Notes: a model not told the origin generated them from the letters alone. DNA of 64,000 nucleotides from Bog-473 sp963741995 (GCA_963741995.1 CAVUKI010000007.1:354419-418418); one strand, 5' to 3'. Positions 9,279 through 18,342 are shown, counted from the stretch's first letter. Translations and numbers: made by a program.

Positions 9279-9533
9279 ATGATGGTGGCTGACGTGTTTG
9301 GTCCTGATCTGCTGATCGTCGTCCTGGCGGGAATCGTCCTTCCTCTTTGGGCGATCATCGACGCCTTGAGCCGGCCGGCGGTGGCCTTCTACACGGCGGG
9401 CTCGAATAAGACCGCATGGGTGCTCGTCCTACTGGTGGCCACATTCGTCTTAGGGATTGGAATGCTTCTGGCCGCCTACTACCTCGTCAGCGTGCGCCGG
9501 AAGGTTCGGCACCACATGCAGCTTGGCCTCTGA
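9279..9533 (+). CDS. Small integral membrane protein (DUF2516-like)
   Basis: The 84-residue protein has two long hydrophobic helices (LLIVVLAGIVLPLWAIIDAL and WVLVLLVATFVLGIGMLLAA) around a short polar loop, AGSNKTAW, and a basic tail (VRRKVRHH). The loop resembles the AGKLTKxxW motif of the actinobacterial DUF2516 proteins. The ATG at 9279 follows a strong GGGAGGAGAGG. The function is unknown. Confidence 0.75.
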   Translation: MMVADVFGPDLLIVVLAGIVLPLWAIIDALSRPAVAFYTAGSNKTAWVLVLLVATFVLGIGMLLAAYYLVSVRRKVRHHMQLGL

Positions 9534-9589
9534 GCCTGGGGTTCCCTGCCACCGAAGAGCCGGAGGTCCCTCCGACCCCGCGGACTGGG

Positions 9590-9877
9590 TCAGTCAAGGA
9601 CCCTTTCCCGGCCATCCTGGTCAGCGGGACTACCGGAGTCTTTCCTCCGACGCAGGAAGTTGGTCGCGGTGAGCCCTGCTGCGATGAAGCAGATCGTCCC
9701 GAGGGCGATGAGGGGGTACCCCCAATGAATGCTGTTCGAGTATCCCTGAGACACGTGTGAGTCCAAAACGCCGTCGCTGTTCGCGCCGTGGACAAGGCGG
9801 GCAGCAGAGGTGACAGTCCCACTCACGATCAGCGCCGTGCCTGCCAGCACCAAGTACAGCGACAGCCGACCCTTCAT
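9590..9877 (-). CDS. Small two-helix membrane protein
   Basis: The product of about 95 residues starts with LSLYLVLAGTALIVSGTVTS, has a short extracytoplasmic loop and a second helix (YPLIALGTICFIAAGLTATN), and ends in a charged tail (RRRKDSGSPADQDG). The ATG at 9877 gives a natural N-terminus; a TTG at 9922 would add 15 residues. The gene is convergent with the preceding DUF2516-like gene. No family is recognised. Confidence 0.55.
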   Translation of the reverse strand: MKGRLSLYLVLAGTALIVSGTVTSAARLVHGANSDGVLDSHVSQGYSNSIHWGYPLIALGTICFIAAGLTATNFLRRRKDSGSPADQDGRERVLD

Positions 9878-10019
9878 TGCGACAAGCCTCACAAGCTGCC
9901 TCACGCCCGATGCGATGTTCAATGTCGCGGAGTGGGTGCCCTACTCGTACCGGACAGTGGCGCCCCTCCCGGCGGACGGGGGCACACTTCAGGTTGAGCC
10001 GCGCAAATAGGCTGCGGGA

Positions 10020-10478
10020 ATGATTTCAGATCGCCTCGTCGAACTTGGTCTCGAGCTTCCAGCAGTCTTCCCACCGGCGGGTAACTATCTCGGGTGCGTC
10101 CAGGATGGCGGCCTTGTCTACGTCGGCGGTCACGGACCTATAGACGGACAGCACATGGTTCGCGGCAAGGTCGGTGGGGATTTGTCACTGGAAGAAGGTC
10201 GCCGTGCCGCCCGTCTCACGGCGTTGTCGATCTTGGCGACGGTGCAACAAGAGTTAGGGGATCTCGATCGGATCGAGCGGATCGTCAAGGTGTTCGGCAT
10301 GGTCAATGTCGCCCCCGACTTCAATCAGACCCCTGCCGTCATAGACGGATGCTCGGATCTCCTCGTCGATATATTTGGCAAAGCCGGGCGCCACACTCGT
10401 AGTGCCGTGGGACTCGCCGAATTGCCGTTCGACATCGCGGTCGAGATTGAGCTCATTGCTCGAATCAGGACGAATTGA
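10020..10478 (+). CDS. RidA (YjgF/YER057c/UK114) family protein
   Basis: The 152-residue protein matches the RidA fold subfamily with YVGGHGPIDG near residue 40, a long helix LEEGRRAARLTALSILATVQ, LGDLDRIERIVKVFGMVNVA, and AVGLAELPFDIAVEIELIAR at the end. RidA proteins form trimers and in the best-studied branch hydrolyse reactive enamine/imine intermediates from PLP enzymes. In that branch the key arginine sits in an (S/G)R(S/T)A(V/I) motif, represented here by HTRSAVGLAELP. This version belongs to the longer RidA-like group, in which the activity is less certain. Confidence 0.9.
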   Translation: MISDRLVELGLELPAVFPPAGNYLGCVQDGGLVYVGGHGPIDGQHMVRGKVGGDLSLEEGRRAARLTALSILATVQQELGDLDRIERIVKVFGMVNVAPDFNQTPAVIDGCSDLLVDIFGKAGRHTRSAVGLAELPFDIAVEIELIARIRTN

Positions 10479-10539
10479 CCTCTTCTTGCTGGTTGAGCGG
10501 CGATGCTCCCCCGGCCGGCGGACGGGCTCACCCTTGCGG

Positions 10540-11346
10540 TTAATCGCCCTGGCAGTCGATTTCAGGAGCAATAGTGGTCTCGCCCGATTGGACCGTCACC
10601 CTCGCCGGTGGGCATGGTGCGTCCCCAGCATGAACCGTGAGCAGATAGCCGCCCGGCGGAAGGGTGCTCCAGAACTGTCCGTCATATGCGTGGAGCGTGG
10701 TCGAGCCAGCGCGATGAGAGCTGAGTCCCGTGGCCGAAATTGGACCAGTGACCGGCGTCCGCATCAAGGCGACGAGGTACACGTTGCCCCGAAGCATCCC
10801 AGGGGCGGGTACAGCCCGAGCGTTTGCAACGGTCAAAGTGCGCAGGATGGGCGGAGATCGGGGACCGCTCGCCGTAAGAACGACGCGCCTTGACGGAACA
10901 ACCCATGTGGTCTCATCAGAGGATGTTGCTCCGGCAGAATAGGAGATAACACCGAGGCCATGAACGACGAGGCGCTTGCTGCGTCCAGGGAATACCGCCC
11001 CTGATTGCTGGGGCAGCATGGAGATGATGTTGGCATTCGCCGGCATCATGGTGCAGTAGCTCAAGTACGGAGGTGTGCCGATCAGCAACGTCCCGACGGC
11101 TCTCGTTGGGCAGTTCTGGAAATAGGCGACGCCCCAGAGCTCGGGAACCGAGAGCTGCAGACCGTAGGCAGAGTGGGTCATCGACCGTTGAGGTGCCATG
11201 ACGGCCGCGCCGGCAGTCGCAGTAAGAATCGCCGTCAGAACACCTAGAGCCAGGACACAACCCGTCGTCACCATTGTTGTACGACCGAGTGGTTTCAAGC
11301 CACAGCCTCTCTGTCCGATTTCGTGCGCCAGCGCGCCGACACCCAT
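10540..11346 (-). CDS. Secreted or lipid-anchored hypothetical protein
   Basis: The product of about 268 residues has an N-terminal hydrophobic segment (VTTGCVLALGVLTAILTATA) consistent with a signal peptide or anchor, then a mostly beta-rich region. The end of the protein (FWSTLPPGGYLLTVHAGDAP followed by VTVQSGET) looks like a carboxypeptidase-regulatory or PEGA-like beta-sandwich. The ATG at 11346 is chosen because GGAG lies eight bases upstream; an ATG at 11274 would start directly at the signal. No enzyme motif is seen. It stands alone between plus-strand genes. Confidence 0.7.
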   Translation of the reverse strand: MGVGALAHEIGQRGCGLKPLGRTTMVTTGCVLALGVLTAILTATAGAAVMAPQRSMTHSAYGLQLSVPELWGVAYFQNCPTRAVGTLLIGTPPYLSYCTMMPANANIISMLPQQSGAVFPGRSKRLVVHGLGVISYSAGATSSDETTWVVPSRRVVLTASGPRSPPILRTLTVANARAVPAPGMLRGNVYLVALMRTPVTGPISATGLSSHRAGSTTLHAYDGQFWSTLPPGGYLLTVHAGDAPCPPARVTVQSGETTIAPEIDCQGD

Positions 11347-11495
11347 AGTGGTGACTCCGCCCCGTCCGCGATGGTTCGCACTCTGCACCCATGGTGCCGC
11401 TCAGGCACGCCCAAGTCGGCGAGTACGGGGGCAGTCGGTAGTTCTCAGGTGCCAGGATGAGATCCAAGATCCGAGCTGAGGAGTTGCGTCCGGCC

Positions 11496-12056
11496 ATGGG
11501 CAAACTGATCTCTTCAGCGACCACATCTCTCGATGGCTTTATTGAGGACGAGGACGGCCGTTTTGATTGGGCGGCCCCCTTCGAAGAGGTGCTCGCTTTC
11601 GTGAACAACCTCGAGCGGCCGATTGGGACTTATCTCTGCAGTCGCCGGATGCACGAAACGATGGTCGGTCGGGAGGCAGATGAGTTCCTCGGTGACCGAC
11701 GGCCACTCATGTTGGACTTCGCAGGGATTTGGCGTGCAGCGGACAAGGTCGTCTTCTCTAGAACTTTCGACATGGCGTCCAGCGTGAGAACCAGGATCGA
11801 AACCACTTTCGACACCGAGAGGAACCGGCAGATGAAGGCGTCAGCGAGAAGGGACCTGACCATTGGTGGTGCCGAGCTCGCAGCACTCGCGTTTCGGGCC
11901 AACTTTGATCGACGAATGTCATCTGTTTCTCAATCCGATCGTCGTGGGAGGTGGGAAGCAGGCTCTTCCGGCAAAGTCCCCCTCAGACTTGATTTGCTCG
12001 ATGAGGAACGATTTGGCAACGGTGTGGTCCACCTCCGCTACCGGGTGACCGCCTAA
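11496..12056 (+). CDS. RibD C-terminal/dihydrofolate reductase-like protein (two compensating frameshifts)
   Basis: The N-terminus (KLISSATTSLDGFIEDEDG) and RDLTIGGAELAALAFRA are classic for the small RibD-C/DHFR-like reductases of actinobacteria. Between about 11905 and 11980 the expected strand LIDECHLFLNPIVVGGGK is in another frame. The reading then returns to the first frame for LRLDLLDEERFGNGVVHLRY. Two opposite one-base indels about 75 bases apart explain this. The start is ATG 11496. Such proteins bind NADPH and a pterin- or pyrimidine-like substrate, but physiological substrates are mostly unknown. Confidence 0.85.
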   Translation: MGKLISSATTSLDGFIEDEDGRFDWAAPFEEVLAFVNNLERPIGTYLCSRRMHETMVGREADEFLGDRRPLMLDFAGIWRAADKVVFSRTFDMASSVRTRIETTFDTERNRQMKASARRDLTIGGAELAALAFRANFDRRMSSVSQSDRRGRWEAGSSGKVPLRLDLLDEERFGNGVVHLRYRVTA

Positions 12057-12112
12057 GACTGCACTGGTCCCCATTGGCGTATGGGGTCACCTGAAGGGGC
12101 GAGCGATAAAGG

Positions 12113-12784
12113 TCATTCGAGACCGAGGAATTTGACCGTGGCGTCAATCGCTCCGAAGTCCGACGGTGTCGCGAAGTGATCGACGCCGGCGAGCGTGACT
12201 AGCGAGGCCGATGGCAGCGCCGCCATCAGTCGGTCGGCAGGTCCCACCCAGTCCCGGTCGCCCAAGACCACCAAGATGGGGCAACAAAGTCTCGACAGGT
12301 CTTCCTCGGTGAGCGACCGGCGCGGCCGACGGAGGAAGGCCGAGAGAGCTCTCGGGTCATTGCCCGCGGAACGGGCCAGCCGACGGAAGGTCCGAGCCCG
12401 AACGTCCTCCGGCTCTTCCGTGCGGTCCAACGCCGTCACGAGTGCAACCGGATCGCCCGACTCGAACGCATTATCTCCCAACCCGAGGAGGACGATCCGA
12501 TCGAAACGCTCCGGCTCGGCGACAGCGAGACGCAGCAGCAATTCTGCTCCGGCCGAGAATCCGACGCCTGCGATGAGCCCGTCCGCCGGTAGAGCGTTTC
12601 GCACCTTCTCATCCACGTCGACGTAATCCGCCGGATCGGTCAGCGGCGGAGACGACCCGTGACCTGGGAGGTCGATGGCGGGCACGGTCACGCCGAAGTC
12701 GGCCAGGATGTCGACCCAGCCGGTCTGCTGCCAGTTGTGATCGAAGGAGGACCCGAAGCCGTGCAATAGGACCAGAGCGCTCAT
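12113..12784 (-). CDS. Alpha/beta hydrolase
   Basis: The 223-residue hydrolase starts directly with the first strand and oxyanion motif (ALVLLHGFGSSFDHNW). It has AIDLPGHGSSPP, the nucleophile elbow GVGFSAGAE, an acid residue in LVVLGDRDWVGPAD, and the histidine in TLAGVDHFATP. It has the size and cap-less look of small lipase/esterase or hydrolase-4 proteins. No ribosome binding site stands out. The substrate is unknown. Confidence 0.88.
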   Translation of the reverse strand: MSALVLLHGFGSSFDHNWQQTGWVDILADFGVTVPAIDLPGHGSSPPLTDPADYVDVDEKVRNALPADGLIAGVGFSAGAELLLRLAVAEPERFDRIVLLGLGDNAFESGDPVALVTALDRTEEPEDVRARTFRRLARSAGNDPRALSAFLRRPRRSLTEEDLSRLCCPILVVLGDRDWVGPADRLMAALPSASLVTLAGVDHFATPSDFGAIDATVKFLGLE

Positions 12785-12981
12785 AATGCCGCCAAGCTAA
12801 CGGGAGCAGACGACTCCGGCATCCCGTGAGGGGGTCTCAGTCCCAGCCTTCGGGGCCACCCTGACCCGGTTCTGGACTGGGCTCTACACGAGATGGTGAC
12901 TGCGTGGCGGGTTCGAGCCTTGGTGACCTGTATCCGCGTGGATGCCGTCGAAGTCGGGGAGCGGCAGATGATCGCGGACGC

Positions 12982-14205
12982 TCAAGGACGGGCGGCCGAC
13001 GGGACCTGGCTGACGACCTTGTAGGCCTGCTCGCGCACCCGATCGATGGCGCCCGCACTGAAGGGCGCCGGATCGTCACCGGCGCGAGCGGGCAGGACGA
13101 AGTCGGTGTACATGACGCGGCGTTCGCGCTCGACTGGCGCATGGCTCATGTGCAGAGTGCACGAGCAGTGAACGGTGACGTCGCCGGTGCGGGTCGGAAG
13201 GGGGACCGCGGGCAGCCCCCATGAGTCGCGGAAGAAGGCGGGCTGGACGAGGGCCCGGTGGGAACCGGCCACGACCCCGAGCTGGCCCGAGCGTTCGTCG
13301 GCGCCGGTGACCGAGATCCCAACCGTCAGGCTGCAGCAGCGCGAGGAGTGCCGCCCGAGGCTGCAGTCCTTGTGCCAGGGCAGATCGGAAATGCCCTTGA
13401 CGACGCCGATGGGCTTGACGAGCGCCTCGATCTTGTTGCCCCCATGGTCCCGCGGCACGTGCCCGTCGCCCGAGAGTGAGGCGAGGCGCAGGAGCCGGTC
13501 GTCCTCCAACAAGGCCGCGGTCGCGAGGCTCTCCTCTTGGAACCGCTGTAGGCGCACCGCCCGCTCCTCGCCGTCGGCGGTGGTGGCCCACCAGGACCGG
13601 CCGTCACCGTCGTGGTAGCGCGGGAGGGCGGCGTCCATGTCGGCCGAGACCTGCGCCATTTCGTCGGTCGTGAAGACCTCGGTCAGGTGGAGGTAGCCCG
13701 CCTCGCCGAGGTAGTTGGCCAGCTCGGCCGGATCGTCGTCGACCGTGAAGGAGCGCTGGAGGTCGAGCGGACCGCCGTCTCGGTCGGTGAATGTGACGTC
13801 ACCCGCGGTGTGAACGGCGCGGACATCGAGCAAGGAGCGGAGGACGACCCACCAGTCCAGGAAGTCGTTGATGTCACCGCTGGGCATGTCGAGCGTTGCG
13901 GCCGCGAGGAGCGTCATCGGCGTCCGGCGGTCGTGGACGATGTCGGTAATCTCGTCCGCGTCCAGGCGCACCGCGGCGTGCCCAGCGCCACCGGGGTGAA
14001 CCCGGACGGCATCGTCGTTGACCGACAACGTCCAGGTGCCGGCCTTCGTCTCGATCGTGAACGGCCGGACGCCCAGCTCGAGAGCCCCCGGGACGGCCAG
14101 CGCGGAGCGTTCCGCCGCCAGGCGGGGCAGCTGGGTCTCGAAGAAGTCCGCGACGTCGATCGTCTCGACGTCGACGTCGTCGCGGGTGCGGAAGTCGATC
14201 GTCAT
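12982..14205 (-). CDS. Phytanoyl-CoA dioxygenase family protein with N-terminal SCP2-like domain
   Basis: The 407-residue protein appears two-domain. Residues about 1-145 (IDVADFFETQLPRLAAERSA, TKAGTWTLSVNDDAVRVHPG, RLDADEITDIVHDRRTPMTL) resemble an SCP2 sterol-carrier fold. The rest is a PhyH-type Fe(II)/2-oxoglutarate oxygenase: the His-x-Asp is in LPWHKDCSLG, and the distal region has TLHMSHAPVERERRVMYTDF, where a histidine and an arginine can complete iron and 2-oxoglutarate binding. The ATG at 14205 is preferred; the open frame upstream to 14268 lacks family character. The fusion of a lipid-binding module to an oxygenase suggests a hydrophobic substrate. Confidence 0.85.
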   Translation of the reverse strand: MTIDFRTRDDVDVETIDVADFFETQLPRLAAERSALAVPGALELGVRPFTIETKAGTWTLSVNDDAVRVHPGGAGHAAVRLDADEITDIVHDRRTPMTLLAAATLDMPSGDINDFLDWWVVLRSLLDVRAVHTAGDVTFTDRDGGPLDLQRSFTVDDDPAELANYLGEAGYLHLTEVFTTDEMAQVSADMDAALPRYHDGDGRSWWATTADGEERAVRLQRFQEESLATAALLEDDRLLRLASLSGDGHVPRDHGGNKIEALVKPIGVVKGISDLPWHKDCSLGRHSSRCCSLTVGISVTGADERSGQLGVVAGSHRALVQPAFFRDSWGLPAVPLPTRTGDVTVHCSCTLHMSHAPVERERRVMYTDFVLPARAGDDPAPFSAGAIDRVREQAYKVVSQVPSAARP

Positions 14206-14420
14206 GACCGCCCAGGCTAGCGACGGGGTGGCGCCGGCGCAGAACGGCCGGGGCGTCTCGGTCATCACCTGATCTACGGAGGAGGGCCAGAGGGTTCTCC
14301 GGTTGGGTCACACAGCCGGCGAACGGGACACCCTGGGATCCGCGGGCTCACGAACGATGTACGAGGGAGTCGGACTCACCAAAACCATTGCCGGATTGGT
14401 CGGAGGAAGCGAGACTTCCG

Positions 14421-15167
14421 ATGGTGGACCCTTTCGATTCGACGGCGGTACGTGCGGCTTACGATGTCGCCGCAGAAGACTACGCAGAGGCATTCGCTGA
14501 TGACTTGCCGGAGCTCGCAGTCGATTGCCAGGTGCTCGATTTGGTCGTTCAGAGGACCGCCAGAGGGGAAACCGTGCTCGACCTTGGATGCGGACCGGGC
14601 CAGGTCGGTGAATACCTCGGCCGGCGGGGCATTCGGATGGTCGGCATTGATTTGGCTTTCCAGATGCTCCTCGTGGCCCGGCAACGAACGGGGAACCGCT
14701 GCCTTGCCGTTGGGGACATGCGTTCGATCCCGTTGCGCACCGCTTCGCTTTCAGCCGTCGTTGCGTTCTATTCCGTACATCACCTCCCAAGGCCAGCGCT
14801 TCGGACCGCCTTGGCCGAGATCCGCCGCGTTCTCAAACCAGCCGGACTCCTCGTGATTGCGACGCACCTGGGCGAATCAGAGGTCTATACCAACACGTTC
14901 CTGGGTCATGAGATAAGGACAGTCGGCGGGACCCTCTATGGAGAAGGTGAACTTGTCAGGGTGCTTGAAAGCGAGTCATTTGTGATCGAGGACATTCGTA
15001 GCCGTGACCCGTTACCCCATGAGCATGAGTCCAAGAGGATCTACCTCACGTCCCAGCGCACTAACCGGTCAGCCTCCGGCTCGGCGTCTTCTAGGTCTCC
15101 ATCACGGCGTGAGGGGGCAGGGGCAGAACTTGGCGGCCCTGGGGCTGGCGACGAAGGGATCGCCTAG
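14421..15167 (+). CDS. Class I SAM-dependent methyltransferase
   Basis: Motif I is TVLDLGCGPGQVGEYLGRRG, motif post-I is MVGIDLAFQMLLVARQR, motif II is AVVAFYSVHHLPRPALRTAL, and motif III is IRRVLKPAGLLVIATHLGES, in the order of UbiE/Methyltransf_11 proteins. The N-terminal VRAAYDVAAEDYAEAFAD is the usual substrate-side helix. The last 30 residues (serine- and glycine-rich, after KRIYLTSQRT) look unlike the family and may be read-through after a small indel. The ATG at 14421 follows CGGAGGAAG 12 bases upstream. The substrate is not predictable. Confidence 0.85.
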   Translation: MVDPFDSTAVRAAYDVAAEDYAEAFADDLPELAVDCQVLDLVVQRTARGETVLDLGCGPGQVGEYLGRRGIRMVGIDLAFQMLLVARQRTGNRCLAVGDMRSIPLRTASLSAVVAFYSVHHLPRPALRTALAEIRRVLKPAGLLVIATHLGESEVYTNTFLGHEIRTVGGTLYGEGELVRVLESESFVIEDIRSRDPLPHEHESKRIYLTSQRTNRSASGSASSRSPSRREGAGAELGGPGAGDEGIA

Positions 15168-15255
15168 GTCCGATGTGCCTCTCGCAGGCATCCCATCCCG
15201 GCGTGGGGGGACACTTTCGGTTGCCGACAACGCTGACCTCTGAGATTCTGGATCC

Positions 15256-15477
15256 ATGGCGCAGGATCTCAATCGCTCGGCCGGCGTCGCGGCGTTCAAT
15301 CGTGGCCCGATGGAAGGAAAAGAGCATCCAATCGAAGGTGACACGGCTGAGCTTTGTGTCGTGATGAGCGATGGTCAGCAGCATCGCTATCGGCGCACCG
15401 AGGACGTACGACCGTTACCTGACGGGCGTGTGGCGGTGATCTTCGACTGGGCAGGTCGGTACTACGGCCCGAAATAA
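15256..15477 (+). CDS. Small hypothetical protein
   Basis: The 73-residue product has a beta-rich middle (AELCVVMSDGQQHRYRRTED) and ends in AVIFDWAGRYYGPK. Codon use matches its neighbours, and the ATG gives a natural start, but no ribosome binding site or known family is evident. Confidence 0.45.
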   Translation: MAQDLNRSAGVAAFNRGPMEGKEHPIEGDTAELCVVMSDGQQHRYRRTEDVRPLPDGRVAVIFDWAGRYYGPK

Positions 15478-15810
15478 GAGCAACGTCGGCAGGAGCATCC
15501 CACCGTCCCTCGCATACGGGGCAAGTTGACCTCTCTCATTTATTGATCTCGTGGAATCGGATCTACCGGAGTCCGGAGGGACTTGCCCGGTTCGCGATCG
15601 TCCACAGGAGCGGCACGCCTATTGGCCGCCAGACGAGATTTGTGACGGTTGGTCCACTGTAAAACCGGGACGGGAGAGCAGGCATGTCAATGCTCGCGCT
15701 CCTGGCCAAAGCTGTCTGCCGCTGGTCCAATATCTGACCCTGACCGGTGAACGGGGCACCCATGTCGGAGACCCCCGACCATGAGACAATGCCGATGTGG
15801 AGGTGCCTGT
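15478..15810. other. Intergenic region without a supported gene
   Basis: Short ORFs occur on both strands here, but none has a coherent protein character. A TTGACC at 15528 is followed by an AT-rich stretch, which could belong to a promoter for the DUF2510 gene. Nothing else is recognised. Confidence 0.4.
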
Positions 15811-16461
15811 GTGACATCCCAGCCTTCTGCCGGCTGGTATCCAGATCCGATTGGACCGCAAGGCTCGCTTCGGTACTGGGATGGGCTGGCATGGACCGAG
15901 CACATCTGAGCCGCATCCAACACAGATCGTTCTGGAGTTGGTCCGCCATCATCCGGGAAGAAGGAATATCCGATCGGGATTCGAGTGCAGGAGCCCGAAT
16001 CCTTCCTGAAGTTCCTGCAGGTGGCGTACGCCGAGTCACAGGGTTGGAATCCCCAGCCGGTGGAAGGTTCTCGCTGGCCTGTTGTTATTGCCGTCAATCG
16101 GTTAGGTCAGGAGCTGCAACTCCTGGAATGTGAGACAAAGAAGAAGGCGACCGCCGGAGTCGAGCGGGTTCGGGCGGACCTTGAGATCCTTGGACTGCGT
16201 GGTTGGTGTGATAAATATGGCGTTCCACGGAGCTTCGTGACGGCATGGCGTCGCCGACCCGGCGTTCCAGGGTACCTGTCGCTCACCTCCCGGAATGTGC
16301 CAACCACACGTCAGGCAAGGAGCCGCAGGACCGATTATGGGGTGCTTTCGCCGTTCGGCATGCTCTTACCGCCATCCGCTTGGCGGTCGGCGTCCACTTC
16401 CTTGTCGAGATGGCGAAGCTGGCCCGAACTCACCCCCTTCACCATTTGTTCCAGCATATGA
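15811..16461 (+). pseudogene. DUF2510-domain protein interrupted by an in-frame UGA
   Basis: From a GTG at 15811 the first 32 codons give the DUF2510 motif (GWYPDPIGPQGSLRYWDGLA, then WTEHI). A TGA at 15907-15909 closes the frame. The same frame then reopens at once and encodes a soluble domain (YPIGIRVQEPESFLKFLQVA, PVVIAVNRLGQELQLLECET, ADLEILGLRGWCDKYGVPRS). The natural reading is one protein with a premature stop, where a C/T difference would turn CGA or TGG into TGA. The last part, after about 16260, loses protein character and overlaps the antisense gene at 16335-16583, so a frameshift near the 3' end is also likely. DUF2510 is a short tryptophan-rich domain usually found at the termini of actinobacterial membrane or secreted proteins. 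Confidence 0.6.
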
Positions 16462-16583
16462 GCTCGATCCGACTCCGGGAGTGCTTCGATGGCCTTAAGC
16501 ACCTTCTCGCTGATCTCCTCATCGGAGGCGTCGGGACCCAGGTCCTGACTTACCTTTGAGATCAGCTCGGTCACGTCTTCCAT
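16335..16583 (-). CDS. Small acidic hypothetical protein
   Basis: The 82-residue protein is predicted helical and strongly acidic (MEDVTELISKVSQDLGPDAS, then DEEISEKVLKAIEALPESDR). An excellent AAGGAGG lies six bases before the ATG at 16583, which supports translation. The C-terminus is polar and disordered-looking. No family is recognised. Confidence 0.65.
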   Translation of the reverse strand: MEDVTELISKVSQDLGPDASDEEISEKVLKAIEALPESDRAHMLEQMVKGVSSGQLRHLDKEVDADRQADGGKSMPNGESTP

Positions 16584-16901
16584 AGATCGCCTCCTTGGCG
16601 AAAGGTTACGGGCGCTGTGACTCCACCTGCCACCGTGCCACCGTGCCCCCGGTCACGGTCGAGCCCCGCGGACCTCATGGCCCACTTTCCGGCCTACTGG
16701 GGCACTCAGTTGGCAAGACGGCCAGCACGGGTTCAGCCGAGGGTGCCGCCACCTGAAGCGGGCCGGACGCCAACGCTCAACCGGGTCGCTTCTGGTTCCA
16801 TGTCCCGGCGTTCTGGGATGGTCGTCAGTTCGCTATGAGGTGATGTCGGAATGCTTCTTGGATTGGTGGCGAACTACGTCGCAGGAGGTTCGCAGGATCG
16901 G
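16584..16901. other. Intergenic region without a supported gene
   Basis: The 318 bases between two minus-strand genes contain only short open frames with no family character. The part next to 16583 carries the ribosome binding site and probably the promoter of the small acidic gene. Confidence 0.4.
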
Positions 16902-17558
16902 TTATCGACGCGCGAAGGTCAAGTGGGTGACGCCGCTCGGGGACGAGACCGCCTCGATGTCGTAGCGCTCCTCGACCCTCTCGACGCCGTCCCACAGGCG
17001 AACGCCACGGCCGAGCAGGATCGGCACCTGCACTACATGGAGCGTGTCAATGAGGTCGGCGGCGAGGAAGTCGCGGACGACCGTCGGGCCACCGCCAATG
17101 CGCACGTCGAGGTCCCTGGCTGCCTCTCGAGCGAGGTCGAGCGCTTCGTGCGGGCTGGCGTCGACGAAGTGGAACACAGTGCCGCCCTCCATCTCGATCG
17201 ACGGGCGCTGGTGATGAGTGAGCACGTACACCGGCGTGTGAAACGGCGGGTTCGGGCCCCACCAGCCGCGCCACTCGTTGTGGGTGCCCACATCGGTCCA
17301 CGGGCCGGTCTGCACCCCGAACTTGCCGCGGCCCATGATCTCGGCACCGATACCGAGGCCGTGGCGGTCGGCAAACGAGTGGTCGACACCCGAGGTGCCA
17401 CCGGGCTCGCCGACCATCGAACGCCAGAATTGCGTGGCAAACATCCACTCGTGCAGGCGGTTCCCAGCGTGACCGAACGGGGCCTCGAACGTGATGCCGG
17501 CGCCGGTCCCGAACCCGTCTAGGGAGATCGAGAAGTTGTGAACACGGACCTGGGACAT
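16902..17558 (-). CDS. RibD C-terminal/dihydrofolate reductase-like protein
   Basis: The product of about 218 residues has VRVHNFSISLDGFGTGAGIT at the N-terminus, GAEIMGRGKFG, PVYVLTHHQRPSIEMEGGTV, the nucleotide-binding VRIGGGPTVVRDFLAADLID and the final LHVVQVPILLGRGVRLWDGV. These are the ordered motifs of RibD-C reductases. The ATG at 17558 is set by GGAGG six bases upstream (in CAGGAGGCCGCC). Unlike the related gene at 11496 it is intact. Substrate unknown; NADPH dependence is inferred from the family. Confidence 0.9.
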   Translation of the reverse strand: MSQVRVHNFSISLDGFGTGAGITFEAPFGHAGNRLHEWMFATQFWRSMVGEPGGTSGVDHSFADRHGLGIGAEIMGRGKFGVQTGPWTDVGTHNEWRGWWGPNPPFHTPVYVLTHHQRPSIEMEGGTVFHFVDASPHEALDLAREAARDLDVRIGGGPTVVRDFLAADLIDTLHVVQVPILLGRGVRLWDGVERVEERYDIEAVSSPSGVTHLTFARR

Positions 17559-17736
17559 GGCGGCCTCCTGACAGTCGATTCCCAAACTCGCAGATTCACA
17601 CGAGATCGTCTACTCGGACGATCGCGCGCCCACCGCCACCTGGGAGTGATCATTCCGCCGGGCGAAGCCTGTCTATGCCTGAAGTGCCGCAGGTGGCCCC
17701 ATAGGAGCATCGAACTGGGGCAGGGTGATCTGGCGG

Positions 17737-18261
17737 CTACCCGACCTGCCTTTCAATGTCTTTGGTGACCGTTGAGATGTCCACCGGGCGGTCCGTCTTG
17801 ACTTCAAGCACGGCCCAAGGACCCCCCACCGGCGCAGTCACCTCGTCATTCCACAGTTCGTCGTCTGTCCGACGGTCATCAAAGTGTCCCGGATGGCGAA
17901 GCTCAGACCGCTCTCGGTAGCGACTGATTGCTACGTCACGATCACAGCGGCAGAACACCTCGACGATCAGGCCAGGAAGGACCTCAATGTCCAGACGGGA
18001 GACGGAGCGATGGAAGTTCGACTCGAGGACGGCCCCACCTGAAGCCGCCTTCGCCACTGCGAACATGACTTCCACAGCAGCCCGACCGATCATCTTCGAC
18101 GCATCAACGTCGGGGACGGCCAATACGGACATCAAGGTCTCCTTGATCAGGTCCTTTGCAATCAGGGGCAGACCCATCTCCTGGGCTATTCCCGTAGCCA
18201 GGGTTGTCTTGCCGCTTCCGGGAGGACCCGAGACCACTACGAAGAGCGGCGAATGGGTCAT
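17737..18261 (-). CDS. P-loop kinase-like ATPase (AAA/zeta-toxin-like fold)
   Basis: The 174-residue protein has a Walker A motif SGPPGSGKTTLA near the N-terminus, LIAKDLIKETLMSVL in the position of the acceptor-binding region, VLESNFHRSVSRLDIEVLPG, and the strand plus lid VEVFCRCDRDVAISRYRER. This is the layout of small nucleoside/metabolite kinases such as gluconate kinase, shikimate kinase-like or chloramphenicol phosphotransferase proteins. The start is ATG 18261; the upstream in-frame part has no kinase character. The phosphate acceptor is unknown. It neighbours a RibD-like gene on the same strand, about 180 bases away. Confidence 0.8.
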   Translation of the reverse strand: MTHSPLFVVVSGPPGSGKTTLATGIAQEMGLPLIAKDLIKETLMSVLAVPDVDASKMIGRAAVEVMFAVAKAASGGAVLESNFHRSVSRLDIEVLPGLIVEVFCRCDRDVAISRYRERSELRHPGHFDDRRTDDELWNDEVTAPVGGPWAVLEVKTDRPVDISTVTKDIERQVG

Positions 18262-18342
18262 CCCTCCATGTTGTCGAAGGTTTGAGGTGTCTGCATCCCG
18301 GCGGACTGGGCGCCCATTTGGGGGCGATCGAGTGGCACGATA

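Noticed and set aside
16851..17522. Plus-strand open frame opposite the RibD-like reductase
   Set aside because: The minus strand has a clean ribosome binding site and RibD-C motifs; the plus product is a shadow.
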